DNA of 64,000 nt from contig CBDFLD010000011.1 of NCBI GenBank assembly GCA_965249005.1, positions 62,001 through 126,000 of the forward strand. The letters are read 5' to 3'. The position numbers and the translations under genes are program-made. The stretch's first letter is position 1. Each line of letters starts with the position of its first letter. Origin of the DNA: CBDFLD01 sp965249005. Lineage in GTDB: Bacteria > Acidobacteriota > UBA6911. This document shows, piece after piece, positions 39,335 to 47,038 of this stretch. The notes under the pieces are model-generated. The model was given only the letters and a program-made list of their open reading frames with translations, made no database searches and was not told the DNA's origin.

Positions 39335-39515
39335 GGATGAGGCTCGGCAGTTAAAACCGACAGAGCATTGGTGCTTCTATGCCCGTCTTTCAGCGTGGTT
39401 CCGGTTCTTTGGCGGTCACTTGTTTGGTGGCGTGATTCTCGTTCCTTGATGGACGGAAGCTCGACCCCGTTTGAGAGGTTTTTAAACCCTTCCGCAACCG
39501 GGCCGAGCCCCCAAC
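39335..39515 (+). ncRNA. candidate IS110 bridge RNA
   Basis: Non-coding region directly upstream of the transposase. GGCTCGGC (39341-39348) is perfectly complementary to GCCGAGCC (39502-39509), closing a domain of about 169 nt, near the size of the IS621 bridge RNA. Smaller stems inside include AGCA-TTGG-TGCT. Nucleotides 39390-39422 repeat the pattern TCAGCG...CCGG...CGGTCACTTG of the flanking element, as a guide loop would. The limits and the folding are inference. Confidence 0.55.
39390..39422 (+). repeat. degenerate third copy of the REP-like pattern inside the IS leader
   Basis: TCAGCGT, then CCGG, then CGGTCACTTG with 22 bases between TCAGCG and ACTTG (24 in the flanking copies). The 3' ten bases, CGGTCACTTG, are identical to the right flanking element, and the 5' nine bases, CTTTCAGCG, match the left one. 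Confidence 0.6.
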
Positions 39516-39535
39516 CGTTAAGGAGATTAAATTCT

Positions 39536-40906
39536 ATGCCAAGACATCGAAAATCACGATCCAAATCGAAACGAAATCCTTTTACCTTCCCTCCACTCAA
39601 TCTCAATGTTGCAGGCATCGACGTTGGAAATGCCCAACACTATGTTGCCGTGCCACAAGACCGTGATTCTGAACCGGTCCGTCGATTCGAGTGCTTTACG
39701 GCTGATCTGCATCGGTTGGCCAAGTGGCTGAAATCCTGCGATATCGACACAGTCGTCATGGAGTCCACCGGCAGTTATTGGATTCCTTTATATCAAGTCC
39801 TGGACGCTCGCGGCTTCACCGTCAAGTTGGTCAACGCTCACGATGTCCAGAAGGTCCCCGGACGTAAGAGCGACGTGAAGGATTGTCAATGGCTGCAAAA
39901 GCTCGAGACTTTCGGACTGCTCAAGAATTCCTATCGTCCTCCAAACGAGATCTGTGTGCTTCGAACCTACTGGCGTCAGCGAGATAATCTCGTCAAATCA
40001 GCCAGTACCTGTATTCAACACATGCAAAAAGCTCTGACAGAAATGAATATCCAACTCGCCAACGTCATCAGCGACATCAGTGGTGTCACGGGACTCGCAA
40101 TCATTCGTGCTATCCTCGACGGCGAACGAGACCCTGACAAACTCGCTCAACTCAAACACCCCCGAATCCGATCGGGCCGAGATCTTATTGCCAAAAGTCT
40201 CCACGGCGACTGGCGCCAAGAATTGCTCTTTGTCCTCGGTCAGTCTCTGCAAATGTACGAGACCTACCAGAGTAAAATCGCTGACTGTGACAGAGCCATC
40301 CATGCCCATATCCAAACCTTCAACAACAAGGCTGATACCCAAACTCATCCATTGCCGGGACGCAAGGGATCGAAACCTCGCGGAAACGCTCCCCAGTTTG
40401 ACCTACGCTCCGAACTGTATCGCATTACCGGTGTCGATCTTACTTCCGTGGACGGCATCGATGTCATGACCGCTTCTACCGTCATCGCCGAAGTCGGAGT
40501 CGATATAAGCCCCTGGAAAACTGAGAAGCACTTCGCCGCCTGGTTGGCACTGGCACCCTGCAATGCCATCAGTGGCGGCAAGGTAATTAGACGAGGGACC
40601 AAGCAAGTCAAAAACCGCACCGCCCATGCCCTCCGGATGGCTGCCTCAACACTCCGGCACAGTAAAAGTGCCCTAGGGACCAACTACCGACGTCTCCGCG
40701 CCCGCTTGGGTCCCGCCAAGGCCATTACCGCCATCGCTCATAAACTCGCACGAATTATCTATCGCATGCTCAAATACGGCCAGCAATACGCAGACAAAGG
40801 AGCGCAATACTATGAGTCCAAGTACCAGGAACAACAACTCCGATACCTTAAGAAAAAGGCCAAACAGCTCAACATGCAACTGGTTCCATCTACAGCACTA
40901 ACATGA
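39536..40906 (+). CDS. IS110-family transposase/recombinase
   Basis: Recombinase of 456 residues. The N-terminal RuvC-like DEDD domain shows Asp29 (AGIDVGNAQHY), Glu76 (VVMESTGSYW), Asp113 and Asp116 (GRKSDVKDCQWL). The C-terminal transposase_20 domain has the helix-hairpin-like TSVDGIDVMTASTVIAEVG and the catalytic serine at 346 in CNAISGGK. All catalytic residues are present, so the protein should be active. ATG 39536 is chosen because of the AGGAG upstream; a longer in-frame reading would run through the structured leader. At 456 residues it is longer than IS621 (about 326), with extra sequence in the middle. Family knowledge: such enzymes recombine donor and target DNA under guidance of a bridge RNA. 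Confidence 0.93.
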   Translation: MPRHRKSRSKSKRNPFTFPPLNLNVAGIDVGNAQHYVAVPQDRDSEPVRRFECFTADLHRLAKWLKSCDIDTVVMESTGSYWIPLYQVLDARGFTVKLVNAHDVQKVPGRKSDVKDCQWLQKLETFGLLKNSYRPPNEICVLRTYWRQRDNLVKSASTCIQHMQKALTEMNIQLANVISDISGVTGLAIIRAILDGERDPDKLAQLKHPRIRSGRDLIAKSLHGDWRQELLFVLGQSLQMYETYQSKIADCDRAIHAHIQTFNNKADTQTHPLPGRKGSKPRGNAPQFDLRSELYRITGVDLTSVDGIDVMTASTVIAEVGVDISPWKTEKHFAAWLALAPCNAISGGKVIRRGTKQVKNRTAHALRMAASTLRHSKSALGTNYRRLRARLGPAKAITAIAHKLARIIYRMLKYGQQYADKGAQYYESKYQEQQLRYLKKKAKQLNMQLVPSTALT

Positions 40907-40918
40907 TTAGTTTCTTGA

Positions 40919-40959
40919 GAGCTATCAGCGTCTGACCGGCGCGTCGCGCCGGTCACTTG
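40919..40959 (+). repeat. REP-like hairpin element, right copy
   Basis: GAGCTATCAGCG, 24 bases, ACTTG. The hairpin GACCGGCGCG/CGCGCCGGTC is framed by an outer inverted repeat TCAGCGT / ACGCTGA (40925-40931 and 40963-40969). It lies 13 bp after the transposase stop. Its 5' segment and 3' ACTTG match the left copy. Confidence 0.75.
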
Positions 40960-41147
40960 GAACGCTGACTGCGTCGTTGGTGCCTAGAAACACGTTTTTT
41001 ACGATCTTGCTAACTTATATCAATGAAGCCAGATCCGCGAGCAGTCAGCTAAGAGCCGACTGCCGTTTGAGACTCTACGCCAAAAGTAAGATGTAAGCGG
41101 ATAGCGCCCGACGGTAAGCGCTCGGCGCGCCGGGCAAAGCCCGGCGC

Positions 41148-41170
41148 AAAAGAAAAAGGGGCAACCCCTT
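41148..41170 (-). terminator. intrinsic terminator of the duplicated-gene locus
   Basis: On the minus strand AAGGGG-TTG-CCCCTT is followed by TTTTTCTTTT. A longer alternative stem GGGGCA/TGCCCC encloses it. It lies 70 bp past the stop of the gene at 41240. Confidence 0.75.
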
Positions 41171-41239
41171 GACGGGACTGCCCCTGTCTGCACTGAAGGC
41201 AACTACATCAATCCGCTTCGCTTCGCAACTGCTCGCGAA

Positions 41240-43003
41240 CTAATTGCCTAAGCTCTCACCAGCCGGAAGCAAGAAAAACCCGTCACCGGCGTCGCGCGCA
41301 AGCCGGAACGCGCCCCCGGCGATTGCCGGATCCGGAATCACGTTGGCCAGATAGCCATGCGCGATCGAGCCAAAGCCCGCGTCCGCAATGAAGGCGAACC
41401 CGTGACAGTACTGGAACTCCGTCTCCACGATGATGTAACCGCTGAAGCTCGTGATCCCGGCGGGTAGAATGGCCGATACCAAGTCTACATAACTGGTGCC
41501 GGCGCCAAAGGACGCCGCGGTCGTGGTGGACCCGACGAATGTCGCCGTCATGTCGTAGAAGTAGAAGGTCATGGTACCCAGCTGATCCGGGGCGTGAGCC
41601 GAGCCAAACGCGGCCATGTCGCCAGACGTATTGGCGATCGCGATGCCCGTGTTGAAACTGTCAGTCGCGGTCACGTAAGTAAACAGCAAATAGCAGTTGC
41701 AGCGAATTACCGATGCATACGGCGCATGCAGATCATCCGGTGGGTTGTTCGTCGCAACCGAGTCGGATTCCATCATCGACAGGAATCTCGGACGTGAAGG
41801 GGTGCCCGAAGGCGATCCGCATCCCGTCGCTGCCGTGGAATCCGGCGCCAGCGTCACAGCTGCCATGATGACACCCGTCGCCGTGCTACCCGAGGTAATG
41901 TTCACCTCTGGCGTCAAGACGAAAGACTCCACCAAGATGTCGCTCGCACCGGTCTGATCGGGCGTGATGAACTCATATATCGCCGATGACGTCCCCGAAG
42001 AAGACGAGAAGCTATCCGATACCAGAACCAGCGTCGCACCTGTCCCGACACCCGTCATCACAGACGCATCCCAGCTGATAGAGGTAACGCTCGCCGGGAT
42101 GTCTTCCAACCAGACACTGAAACGGGTCGAATTCGTCGCCGCCCCGATACTACGCGCACCAGGCTCCGTTCCTGTGCCGCCAACCGGCACACTGCCGCCG
42201 CCGGGAATCTCGAAGATCCCCGCCTGGTCGCCGCTGTCCACACGGTCCGTGCTCAGATCTCCTCCGCCGGCGCCCGAGTCATCATCAAAAAATGCTCTCG
42301 CAAACCCTTCCGTGATCGTGATCGAGTATCCCGACGCACCACCCGGCGGCGCCGTTCCGAGAGGCGGGAAGCAGAGCAGAACGCTTGCCGAGACCACACT
42401 GACATTCATCCCGTCCAGCGACTTCGCCACACGGATGCGATCCGGCACAAACTGGTTGGCTGCCGGGTCGTTGATCGACTGCAGGTCGGCAAACAAGTCC
42501 GTCCCGGGCGTAATCGCCAAACTCGCATCGATCCGTCCGCGTACACCTTCCAGACGAATGAAATCACCCGCCGTCGGCGCAGCACCCGGCTCCATGCTCA
42601 GCGTGATAAATCCCGAGCACCGGCCATTGATGTCCCGGTTCTCAACACTCAGAATCCCCACCTCCGAGCAAACCGACGCAGTGAATGCCGAGGTGAATCC
42701 CGCGCTGAAGAACAAACGGATACCCGAGGTCTCCGTGTTGTCTATCTGCATCGCCGGATTGGTGTACACGATCCCGATCTGAGTACAACCGCCCGTCGAC
42801 GTACCGGTCAAGTGAGAACCAGATCCAGTGACGGACAAGTTGATCGAACCCGTGACCTCCGCTCGGCCCGTATTAATAACCTCCGTCGGGGACGGTATCG
42901 CGTTAAACGTCACCGTACCATAGGAAGCCCCAGCGAAAGCTACGAAGACCAAGCAAAACAGCCCCGCTATCACGGGCAATCTCCTAGCGTTTAGAAATGT
43001 CAT
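41240..43003 (-). CDS. secreted protein of unknown function, tandem copy 1
   Basis: Protein of 587 residues, not recognised. It has a clear signal peptide (RRLPVIAGLFCLVFVAFAGASYG) and then a Ser/Thr/Gly-rich, beta-predicted exported chain. A region near residues 440-500 (VIRCNCYLLFTYVTATDSFNTGIAIANTS) is strongly conserved between the copies. ATG 43003 (MTFLNARRL) has GGAG upstream and matches the start of copy 2; a longer in-frame reading is not shared by copy 2. It is about 95 percent identical to copy 2 over the first four fifths, then diverges in the last 110 residues. It ends in a normal terminator. A function cannot be assigned. Confidence 0.8.
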   Translation of the reverse strand: MTFLNARRLPVIAGLFCLVFVAFAGASYGTVTFNAIPSPTEVINTGRAEVTGSINLSVTGSGSHLTGTSTGGCTQIGIVYTNPAMQIDNTETSGIRLFFSAGFTSAFTASVCSEVGILSVENRDINGRCSGFITLSMEPGAAPTAGDFIRLEGVRGRIDASLAITPGTDLFADLQSINDPAANQFVPDRIRVAKSLDGMNVSVVSASVLLCFPPLGTAPPGGASGYSITITEGFARAFFDDDSGAGGGDLSTDRVDSGDQAGIFEIPGGGSVPVGGTGTEPGARSIGAATNSTRFSVWLEDIPASVTSISWDASVMTGVGTGATLVLVSDSFSSSSGTSSAIYEFITPDQTGASDILVESFVLTPEVNITSGSTATGVIMAAVTLAPDSTAATGCGSPSGTPSRPRFLSMMESDSVATNNPPDDLHAPYASVIRCNCYLLFTYVTATDSFNTGIAIANTSGDMAAFGSAHAPDQLGTMTFYFYDMTATFVGSTTTAASFGAGTSYVDLVSAILPAGITSFSGYIIVETEFQYCHGFAFIADAGFGSIAHGYLANVIPDPAIAGGAFRLARDAGDGFFLLPAGESLGN

Positions 43004-43176
43004 ACCATTTCTCCGTTGTTTTGGTGAGGAAGAGGAAATATTCATAGCTCTTGTCGTTTTTGTCCTGACCTTGCTGCCTCTGTCTGAATTCGTCAAGTCT
43101 TACCAACTCTTGTTTCTTTCTTTTGTCTTTATCTTACTACTTCTTTTCTACCTCTACGGTCTCGGTTAGAGCCGCT

Positions 43177-43204
43177 GGCTGGGGAAGGCAATGCTTCCCC
43201 AGCC
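43177..43204 (-). other. hairpin between the duplicated genes
   Basis: Perfect 11-bp stem GGCTGGGGAAG/CTTCCCCAGCC with a 6-nt loop, 20 bp past the stop of copy 2. No T-run follows on the minus strand, so it may stabilise or partly terminate the transcript rather than act as a full terminator. Confidence 0.6.
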
Positions 43205-43223
43205 AGGAGTGGCAATAAAGGGC

Positions 43224-45002
43224 CTAGTTGCGCAGGCTTTCGCCCTGCGGAACACCTGAACCATCCGCAGAGTCGGCGGCTGGCCGGAAAGCCGGTGTTG
43301 TTATTGACTTGATGACCGGATCCGGAATTACATTGCCAATATAGCCATGGGCAATCGAGGCAAAGACTGAATCCGCAACGAACGCAAACCCGTGACAGTA
43401 CTGAAACTCCGTCTTCGCGATGATGTAACCGCTGAAGCTCGTGATCCCGGCGGGCAGCAACTCCGTCACCAGCCCGACAAAGCTCGCCCCGGCGCCAAAG
43501 GTCGACGTGGTCGTGGTGGACCCGACGAAACCTGCCGTCACATCATAGAAGTAGAAGGTGATGGTGCCCAGCTGATCCGGGGCCTCGAGCACCGCACCAA
43601 ACACCGCCGTGTCGCCGGTCGTATTGGCGATCGCGATGCCCGTGTTGAAACTGTCAGTCGCGGTCACGTAAGTAAACAGCAAATAGCAGTTGCAGCGAAT
43701 TACCGATGCATACGGCGCATGCGGATCATCCGGTGGGTTGTTCGTCGCAACCGAGTCGGATTCCATCATCGACAGGAATCTCGGACGTGAAGGGGTGCCC
43801 GAAGGCGATCCGCATCCCGTCGCTGCCGTCGAATCCGGCGCCAGCGTCACAGCCGCCATGATGATACCCGTCGCCGTGCTGCCCGTCGCAATATTGACCT
43901 CCGGCGTCAAGACGAAAGACTCCACCGAGATATCGCTCACACCGGTTTGATCGGGCGTGATGAACTCATATATCGCCGATGACGTCCCCGAAGAAGACGA
44001 GAAGCTATCCGATACCAGAACCAGCGTCGCACCTGTCCCGACACCCGTCATCACAGACGCATCCCAGCTGATAGAGGTAACGCTCGCCGGGATGTCTTCC
44101 AACCAGACACTGAAACGGGTCGAATTCGTCGCCGCCCCGATACTACGCGCACCAGGCTCCGTTCCTGTGCCGCCAACCGGCACACTGCCGCCGCCGGGAA
44201 TCTCGAAGATCCCCGCCTGGTCGCCGCTGTCCACACGGTCCGTGCTCAGATCTCCTCCGCCGGCGCCCGAGTCATCATCAAAAAATGCTCTCGCAAACCC
44301 TTCCGTGATCGTGATCGAGTATCCCGGCGCACCACCCGGCGGCGCCGTTCCGAGAGGCGGGAAGCAGAGCAGAACGCTTGCCGAGACCACACTGACATTC
44401 ATCCCGTCCAGCGACTTCGCCACACGGATGCGATCCGGCACAAACTGGTTGGCTGCCGGGTCGTTGATCGACTGCAGGTCGGCAAACAAGTCCGTCCCGG
44501 GCGTAATCGCCAAACTCGCATCGATCCGTCCGCGTACACCTTCCAGACGAATGAAATCACCCGCTGTCGCCGTCGGCGCAGCACCCGGCTCCATGCTCAG
44601 CGTGATAAATCCCGAGCACCGGCCATTGATGTCCCGGTTCTCAACACTCAGAATCCCCACCTCCGAGCAAACCGACGCAGTGAATGCCGAGGTGAATCCC
44701 GCGCTGAAGAACAAACGGATACCCGAGGTCTCCGTGTTGTCTATCTGCATCGCCGGATTGGTGTACACGATCCCGATCTGAGTACAACCGCCCGTCGACG
44801 TACCGGTCAAGTGAGGACCAGATCCAGTGACGGACAAGTTGATCGAACCCGTGACCTCCGCTCGGCCCGTATTAATAACCTCCGTCGGGGACGGTATCGC
44901 GTTAAACGTCACCGTACCATAGGAAGCCCCAGCGAAAGCTACGAAGACCAAGCAAAACAGCCCCGCTATCACGGGCAATCTCCTAGCGTTTAGAAATGTC
45001 AT
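43224..45002 (-). CDS. secreted protein of unknown function, tandem copy 2
   Basis: Protein of 592 residues with the same signal peptide and body as copy 1. Differences are a two-residue insertion (PTATAG versus PTAG), a few substitutions before residue 390, and many in the C-terminal part, for example a different tail (PVIKSITTPAFRPAADSADGSG). The same GGAGAAATGGT lies before the ATG. It lies upstream of copy 1 in transcription order, with 220 bp between the two. The C-terminal divergence against a nearly frozen N-terminal part suggests recombination or selection on the tail. Confidence 0.8.
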   Translation of the reverse strand: MTFLNARRLPVIAGLFCLVFVAFAGASYGTVTFNAIPSPTEVINTGRAEVTGSINLSVTGSGPHLTGTSTGGCTQIGIVYTNPAMQIDNTETSGIRLFFSAGFTSAFTASVCSEVGILSVENRDINGRCSGFITLSMEPGAAPTATAGDFIRLEGVRGRIDASLAITPGTDLFADLQSINDPAANQFVPDRIRVAKSLDGMNVSVVSASVLLCFPPLGTAPPGGAPGYSITITEGFARAFFDDDSGAGGGDLSTDRVDSGDQAGIFEIPGGGSVPVGGTGTEPGARSIGAATNSTRFSVWLEDIPASVTSISWDASVMTGVGTGATLVLVSDSFSSSSGTSSAIYEFITPDQTGVSDISVESFVLTPEVNIATGSTATGIIMAAVTLAPDSTAATGCGSPSGTPSRPRFLSMMESDSVATNNPPDDPHAPYASVIRCNCYLLFTYVTATDSFNTGIAIANTTGDTAVFGAVLEAPDQLGTITFYFYDVTAGFVGSTTTTSTFGAGASFVGLVTELLPAGITSFSGYIIAKTEFQYCHGFAFVADSVFASIAHGYIGNVIPDPVIKSITTPAFRPAADSADGSGVPQGESLRN

Positions 45003-45187
45003 ACCATTTCTCCGTTGTTTTGGTGAGGATTGAGTAACCTATCTAATTCTCCAAATCGAGAAATACTACAAAGGCGGGAGTTACGATGCGATCTTGAGTT
45101 AACCATCTATTCTTCTATCTATATTGAATTGATGTTCGTTCTATCGCTATTTATTTTGCCGATATCTATCGGATCGCTGTAGTTCTA

Positions 45188-45219
45188 ACTCTGTGCAGTT
45201 CCGCACCGACTCCGTGCAG
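45188..45219 (-). promoter_or_regulatory. direct repeat, possible operator
   Basis: Two copies of an 11-bp sequence (CTGCACRGAGT on the minus strand) at 45188-45198 and 45209-45219. They are spaced 21 bp apart, two helical turns, just downstream of the candidate promoter of the duplicated genes. This geometry suits a dimeric regulator; no regulator is known. Confidence 0.4.
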
Positions 45220-45260
45220 AATCGGACCGGAAACACCCCAAAGCTATAATCAGCGGCGCC

Positions 45261-45289
45261 AACCTACCAACATGGAAGGCAAATGTCAA
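45261..45289 (-). promoter_or_regulatory. candidate sigma-70 promoter for the duplicated genes
   Basis: Perfect -35 TTGACA, 17 bases, then TAGGTT on the minus strand. The implied leader before copy 2 is about 250 nt. The -10 is weak, so confidence is moderate. Confidence 0.4.
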
Positions 45290-45517
45290 CAAAGAATTTC
45301 GAATGCCTTCCGGCTTGAGCCGCGACTTAATTTGTTGCGATCAATGGGGTTTGCTTTGGCACCCCGAAACGTCGCTCCGATTCCGTGACTGTCATAAGCG
45401 TTGGGGCCAACGGGGGGGCTAAGCAACACAAAATAAGAAGATGCAGGAAACGCTGAAAAGTTGCAAAAAAAGTACGCCTGCACCCAGAAGCCATCTCGGC
45501 CGGGCCACCGGGAAACT

Positions 45518-46783
45518 TTAGGGATGGACTTGGCCGCGAACGATGATATTCAAGATCGGCTGGGCAATTAGGTTTGTGTGCAGCGTAACGCTGTCTCTGA
45601 TCGGACCCTGGACCGAGCCCATGTAGTTCACGGAAACCACGATCTGCCCGCCAGGCTCGATCACATCTTGGGAAAGTACCACTTCGACCTTGGGATCGCT
45701 GTTCAGCTTCGAGAGAATCCGCACGGTTTGATCGCTGAGGTTGGAAAGCTGAACCTTGCCGTAGCTGGTGGCGCCCGGTTTGAGCATCCCGAAGTCCACC
45801 GACTCGGGCGAGAAGTGAAAATTGGGCCGGACCTCCACCTTGAAGTTCAGCACCAGCGAATCGGCTAGATCGTCAAACTGAATGACAACGTCCTTCCGGG
45901 AAACACCGAGCGGCATTCCGAAGCTATCGAAGCCGACCGTGATCTCCCCCGTACCGCCAGGCTCCACGCGCGGATGTTCCTGTTGCACGTCCGTGCAGTG
46001 GCAGTCCGCGTGGGCAGAGACGATGCGGATGGGCTGCGGACTATTGTTCTTGTAGGAGAACCTAAATGTGCTCTTCTCTCCGAACCGAACGGATACAGGA
46101 TTGGAAGGATCCGGCCGGAACTCCCGGATCGATTGCGTGCGGACCACCCTGGCTTTCTCGGGATCCCCGGCAGCGGCCTTTTGTTCCATGGCTCTCTTCG
46201 TCCAGTCTACTTTTTGAAACAAACGAAGGGCCGGGTTCTCCCCCGTGTTCCAGGGGATTTTGAAGTACCATTCTCCTCCGTGAAGCACCCATTTGTTCTC
46301 GATGGGAAAATCTATCTCCATACTGAACATGGCTACCGGGATGGTGGCCAAAGTGACGGTGTCGCACTCCGTCCCGCCTTCATTGAAATCGAGTTTGTCA
46401 ATCTTCCATTTGAGGACGTTGGGCTTTTTGATCTCGTAGGCAAACAGTTTGCGCTGATCCGGGTAAACGCAAGCTTCGGCCTGTTCATAACGCCTGCTTT
46501 GCATGGCTTCCCAGTACGTTGCCATTCTGGCACGCAAGGCCTCTTCTTTTTGTCCCGCTTGTTGTCCCGCTTCTTTGGCACCCTCCTTCGAGTCCGGGGA
46601 AGGGCCTGGATTCATCGAGTACACATCGCCCATGCCGGCGCACAGGAGGGCCGCCAGCCCCCAAACGAGACCTGATCGCACAGCCCTCGAAAAACCGCAC
46701 TCCGTCGGTCGGGCGGGAAACGAGAGCGAGTCCCTGTGGGCTTGTCTATACAATGAATGATTCTTTAAATGGATGATTGACAT
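45518..46783 (-). CDS. exported protein with DUF1573-like (ASH/HYDIN-type) domains
   Basis: Protein of up to 421 residues. A hydrophobic signal segment (SGLVWGLAALLCAGMGDVYS) begins near residue 37, so the true start may lie downstream of ATG 46783. A middle region of about 130 residues (YWEAMQSRRYEQAEACVYPDQ onward) is unrecognised. Two immunoglobulin-like repeats follow, of which SYKNNSPQPIRIVSAHADCHCTDV and GEITVGFDSFG match the DUF1573 pattern (a conserved CxC followed by a strand pair). The second repeat contains FGMLKPGATSYGKVQLSN. Such proteins are periplasmic or surface-bound with unknown partners. It is divergent from the sigma factor gene. Confidence 0.7.
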   Translation of the reverse strand: MSIIHLKNHSLYRQAHRDSLSFPARPTECGFSRAVRSGLVWGLAALLCAGMGDVYSMNPGPSPDSKEGAKEAGQQAGQKEEALRARMATYWEAMQSRRYEQAEACVYPDQRKLFAYEIKKPNVLKWKIDKLDFNEGGTECDTVTLATIPVAMFSMEIDFPIENKWVLHGGEWYFKIPWNTGENPALRLFQKVDWTKRAMEQKAAAGDPEKARVVRTQSIREFRPDPSNPVSVRFGEKSTFRFSYKNNSPQPIRIVSAHADCHCTDVQQEHPRVEPGGTGEITVGFDSFGMPLGVSRKDVVIQFDDLADSLVLNFKVEVRPNFHFSPESVDFGMLKPGATSYGKVQLSNLSDQTVRILSKLNSDPKVEVVLSQDVIEPGGQIVVSVNYMGSVQGPIRDSVTLHTNLIAQPILNIIVRGQVHP

Positions 46784-46840
46784 AGCGGTTATCCGTCCAT
46801 ACCTTTTGTCGGGAGCGGCCGCTCTTCTGGTCATCACGTC

Positions 46841-46866
46841 ACGTACACTCGAGACGTGCACTCGAG
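46841..46866. repeat. tandem 13-bp repeat in a divergent promoter region
   Basis: ACGTACACTCGAG followed immediately by ACGTGCACTCGAG (12 of 13 identical). It lies in the 255-bp space between the divergent DUF1573-type gene and the ECF sigma factor gene, upstream of a candidate promoter. It is a possible regulator-binding site. Confidence 0.5.
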
Positions 46867-46883
46867 CGTCGAGCGGTGCCACC

Positions 46884-46911
46884 TGGAAACCTCAGTAGGT
46901 GCGACTATACA
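46884..46911 (+). promoter_or_regulatory. candidate promoter of the ECF sigma operon
   Basis: TGGAAA, 16 bases, TATACA on the plus strand. The same stretch contains GGAAAC, a typical ECF-sigma -35 element, so autoregulation is possible. It lies about 120 bp before the start codon. Weak evidence. Confidence 0.3.
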
Positions 46912-47038
46912 AGACGGCACTAGGCCCTGCAAGGTTTCAAAATCACGGACAGGCGGCCTTTTTTTGCAACTTTTTCTCCTGCGGATCATCTTCAATAGTT
47001 GCTCTGCGACGGGAAGACCTTCACCGTAGAGACGTCCC

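Larger units (their letters stand above)
39290..40918 (+). mobile_element. IS110-family insertion sequence (limits approximate)
   Basis: About 1.6 kb between two REP-like elements, made of a 246-nt 5' non-coding region and one DEDD transposase gene, with almost nothing after the stop. IS110 elements have no classical terminal inverted repeats, so the ends are inferred from the flanking repeats and could be off by tens of bases. A long left non-coding end with a short right end is the arrangement of the IS110 group, whose bridge RNA is made from the left end. Confidence 0.75.
40907..41239. other. 333-bp intergenic region with hairpins, no gene
   Basis: Holds the right REP-like element (40919-40959), a 9-bp GC hairpin GCGCCGGGC-AAA-GCCCGGCGC (41127-41147) and the terminator of the minus-strand gene beyond. 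No plausible coding region is seen. Confidence 0.7.
41240..45029 (-). repeat. tandem duplication, unit about 2.0 kb
   Basis: The segments 41240-43030 and 43224-45029 are direct repeats offset by roughly 2 kb. They are nearly identical from about 30 bp upstream of each start codon through most of the gene. A 6-bp insertion in copy 2 (near 44570) and scattered changes concentrated in the last third distinguish them. Identity stops abruptly upstream of GTGAGGA. Confidence 0.9.
45003..45517. other. 515-bp AT-richer intergenic region, regulatory
   Basis: No credible gene; a 65-codon minus-strand frame at 45286-45483 has no ribosome site or recognisable features. The region carries a candidate promoter and two direct repeats for the downstream minus-strand genes and is visibly richer in A/T than its surroundings. 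Confidence 0.6.

Noticed and set aside
41127..41147. GC hairpin as a plus-strand terminator of the IS element
   Set aside because: It is followed by A residues on plus, not T; the nearby AAGGGG/CCCCTT hairpin with a T-run on the minus strand is the better terminator.
45286..45483. 65-codon minus-strand frame in the intergenic region
   Set aside because: It has no ribosome site, no homologous look, and overlaps the candidate promoter region.
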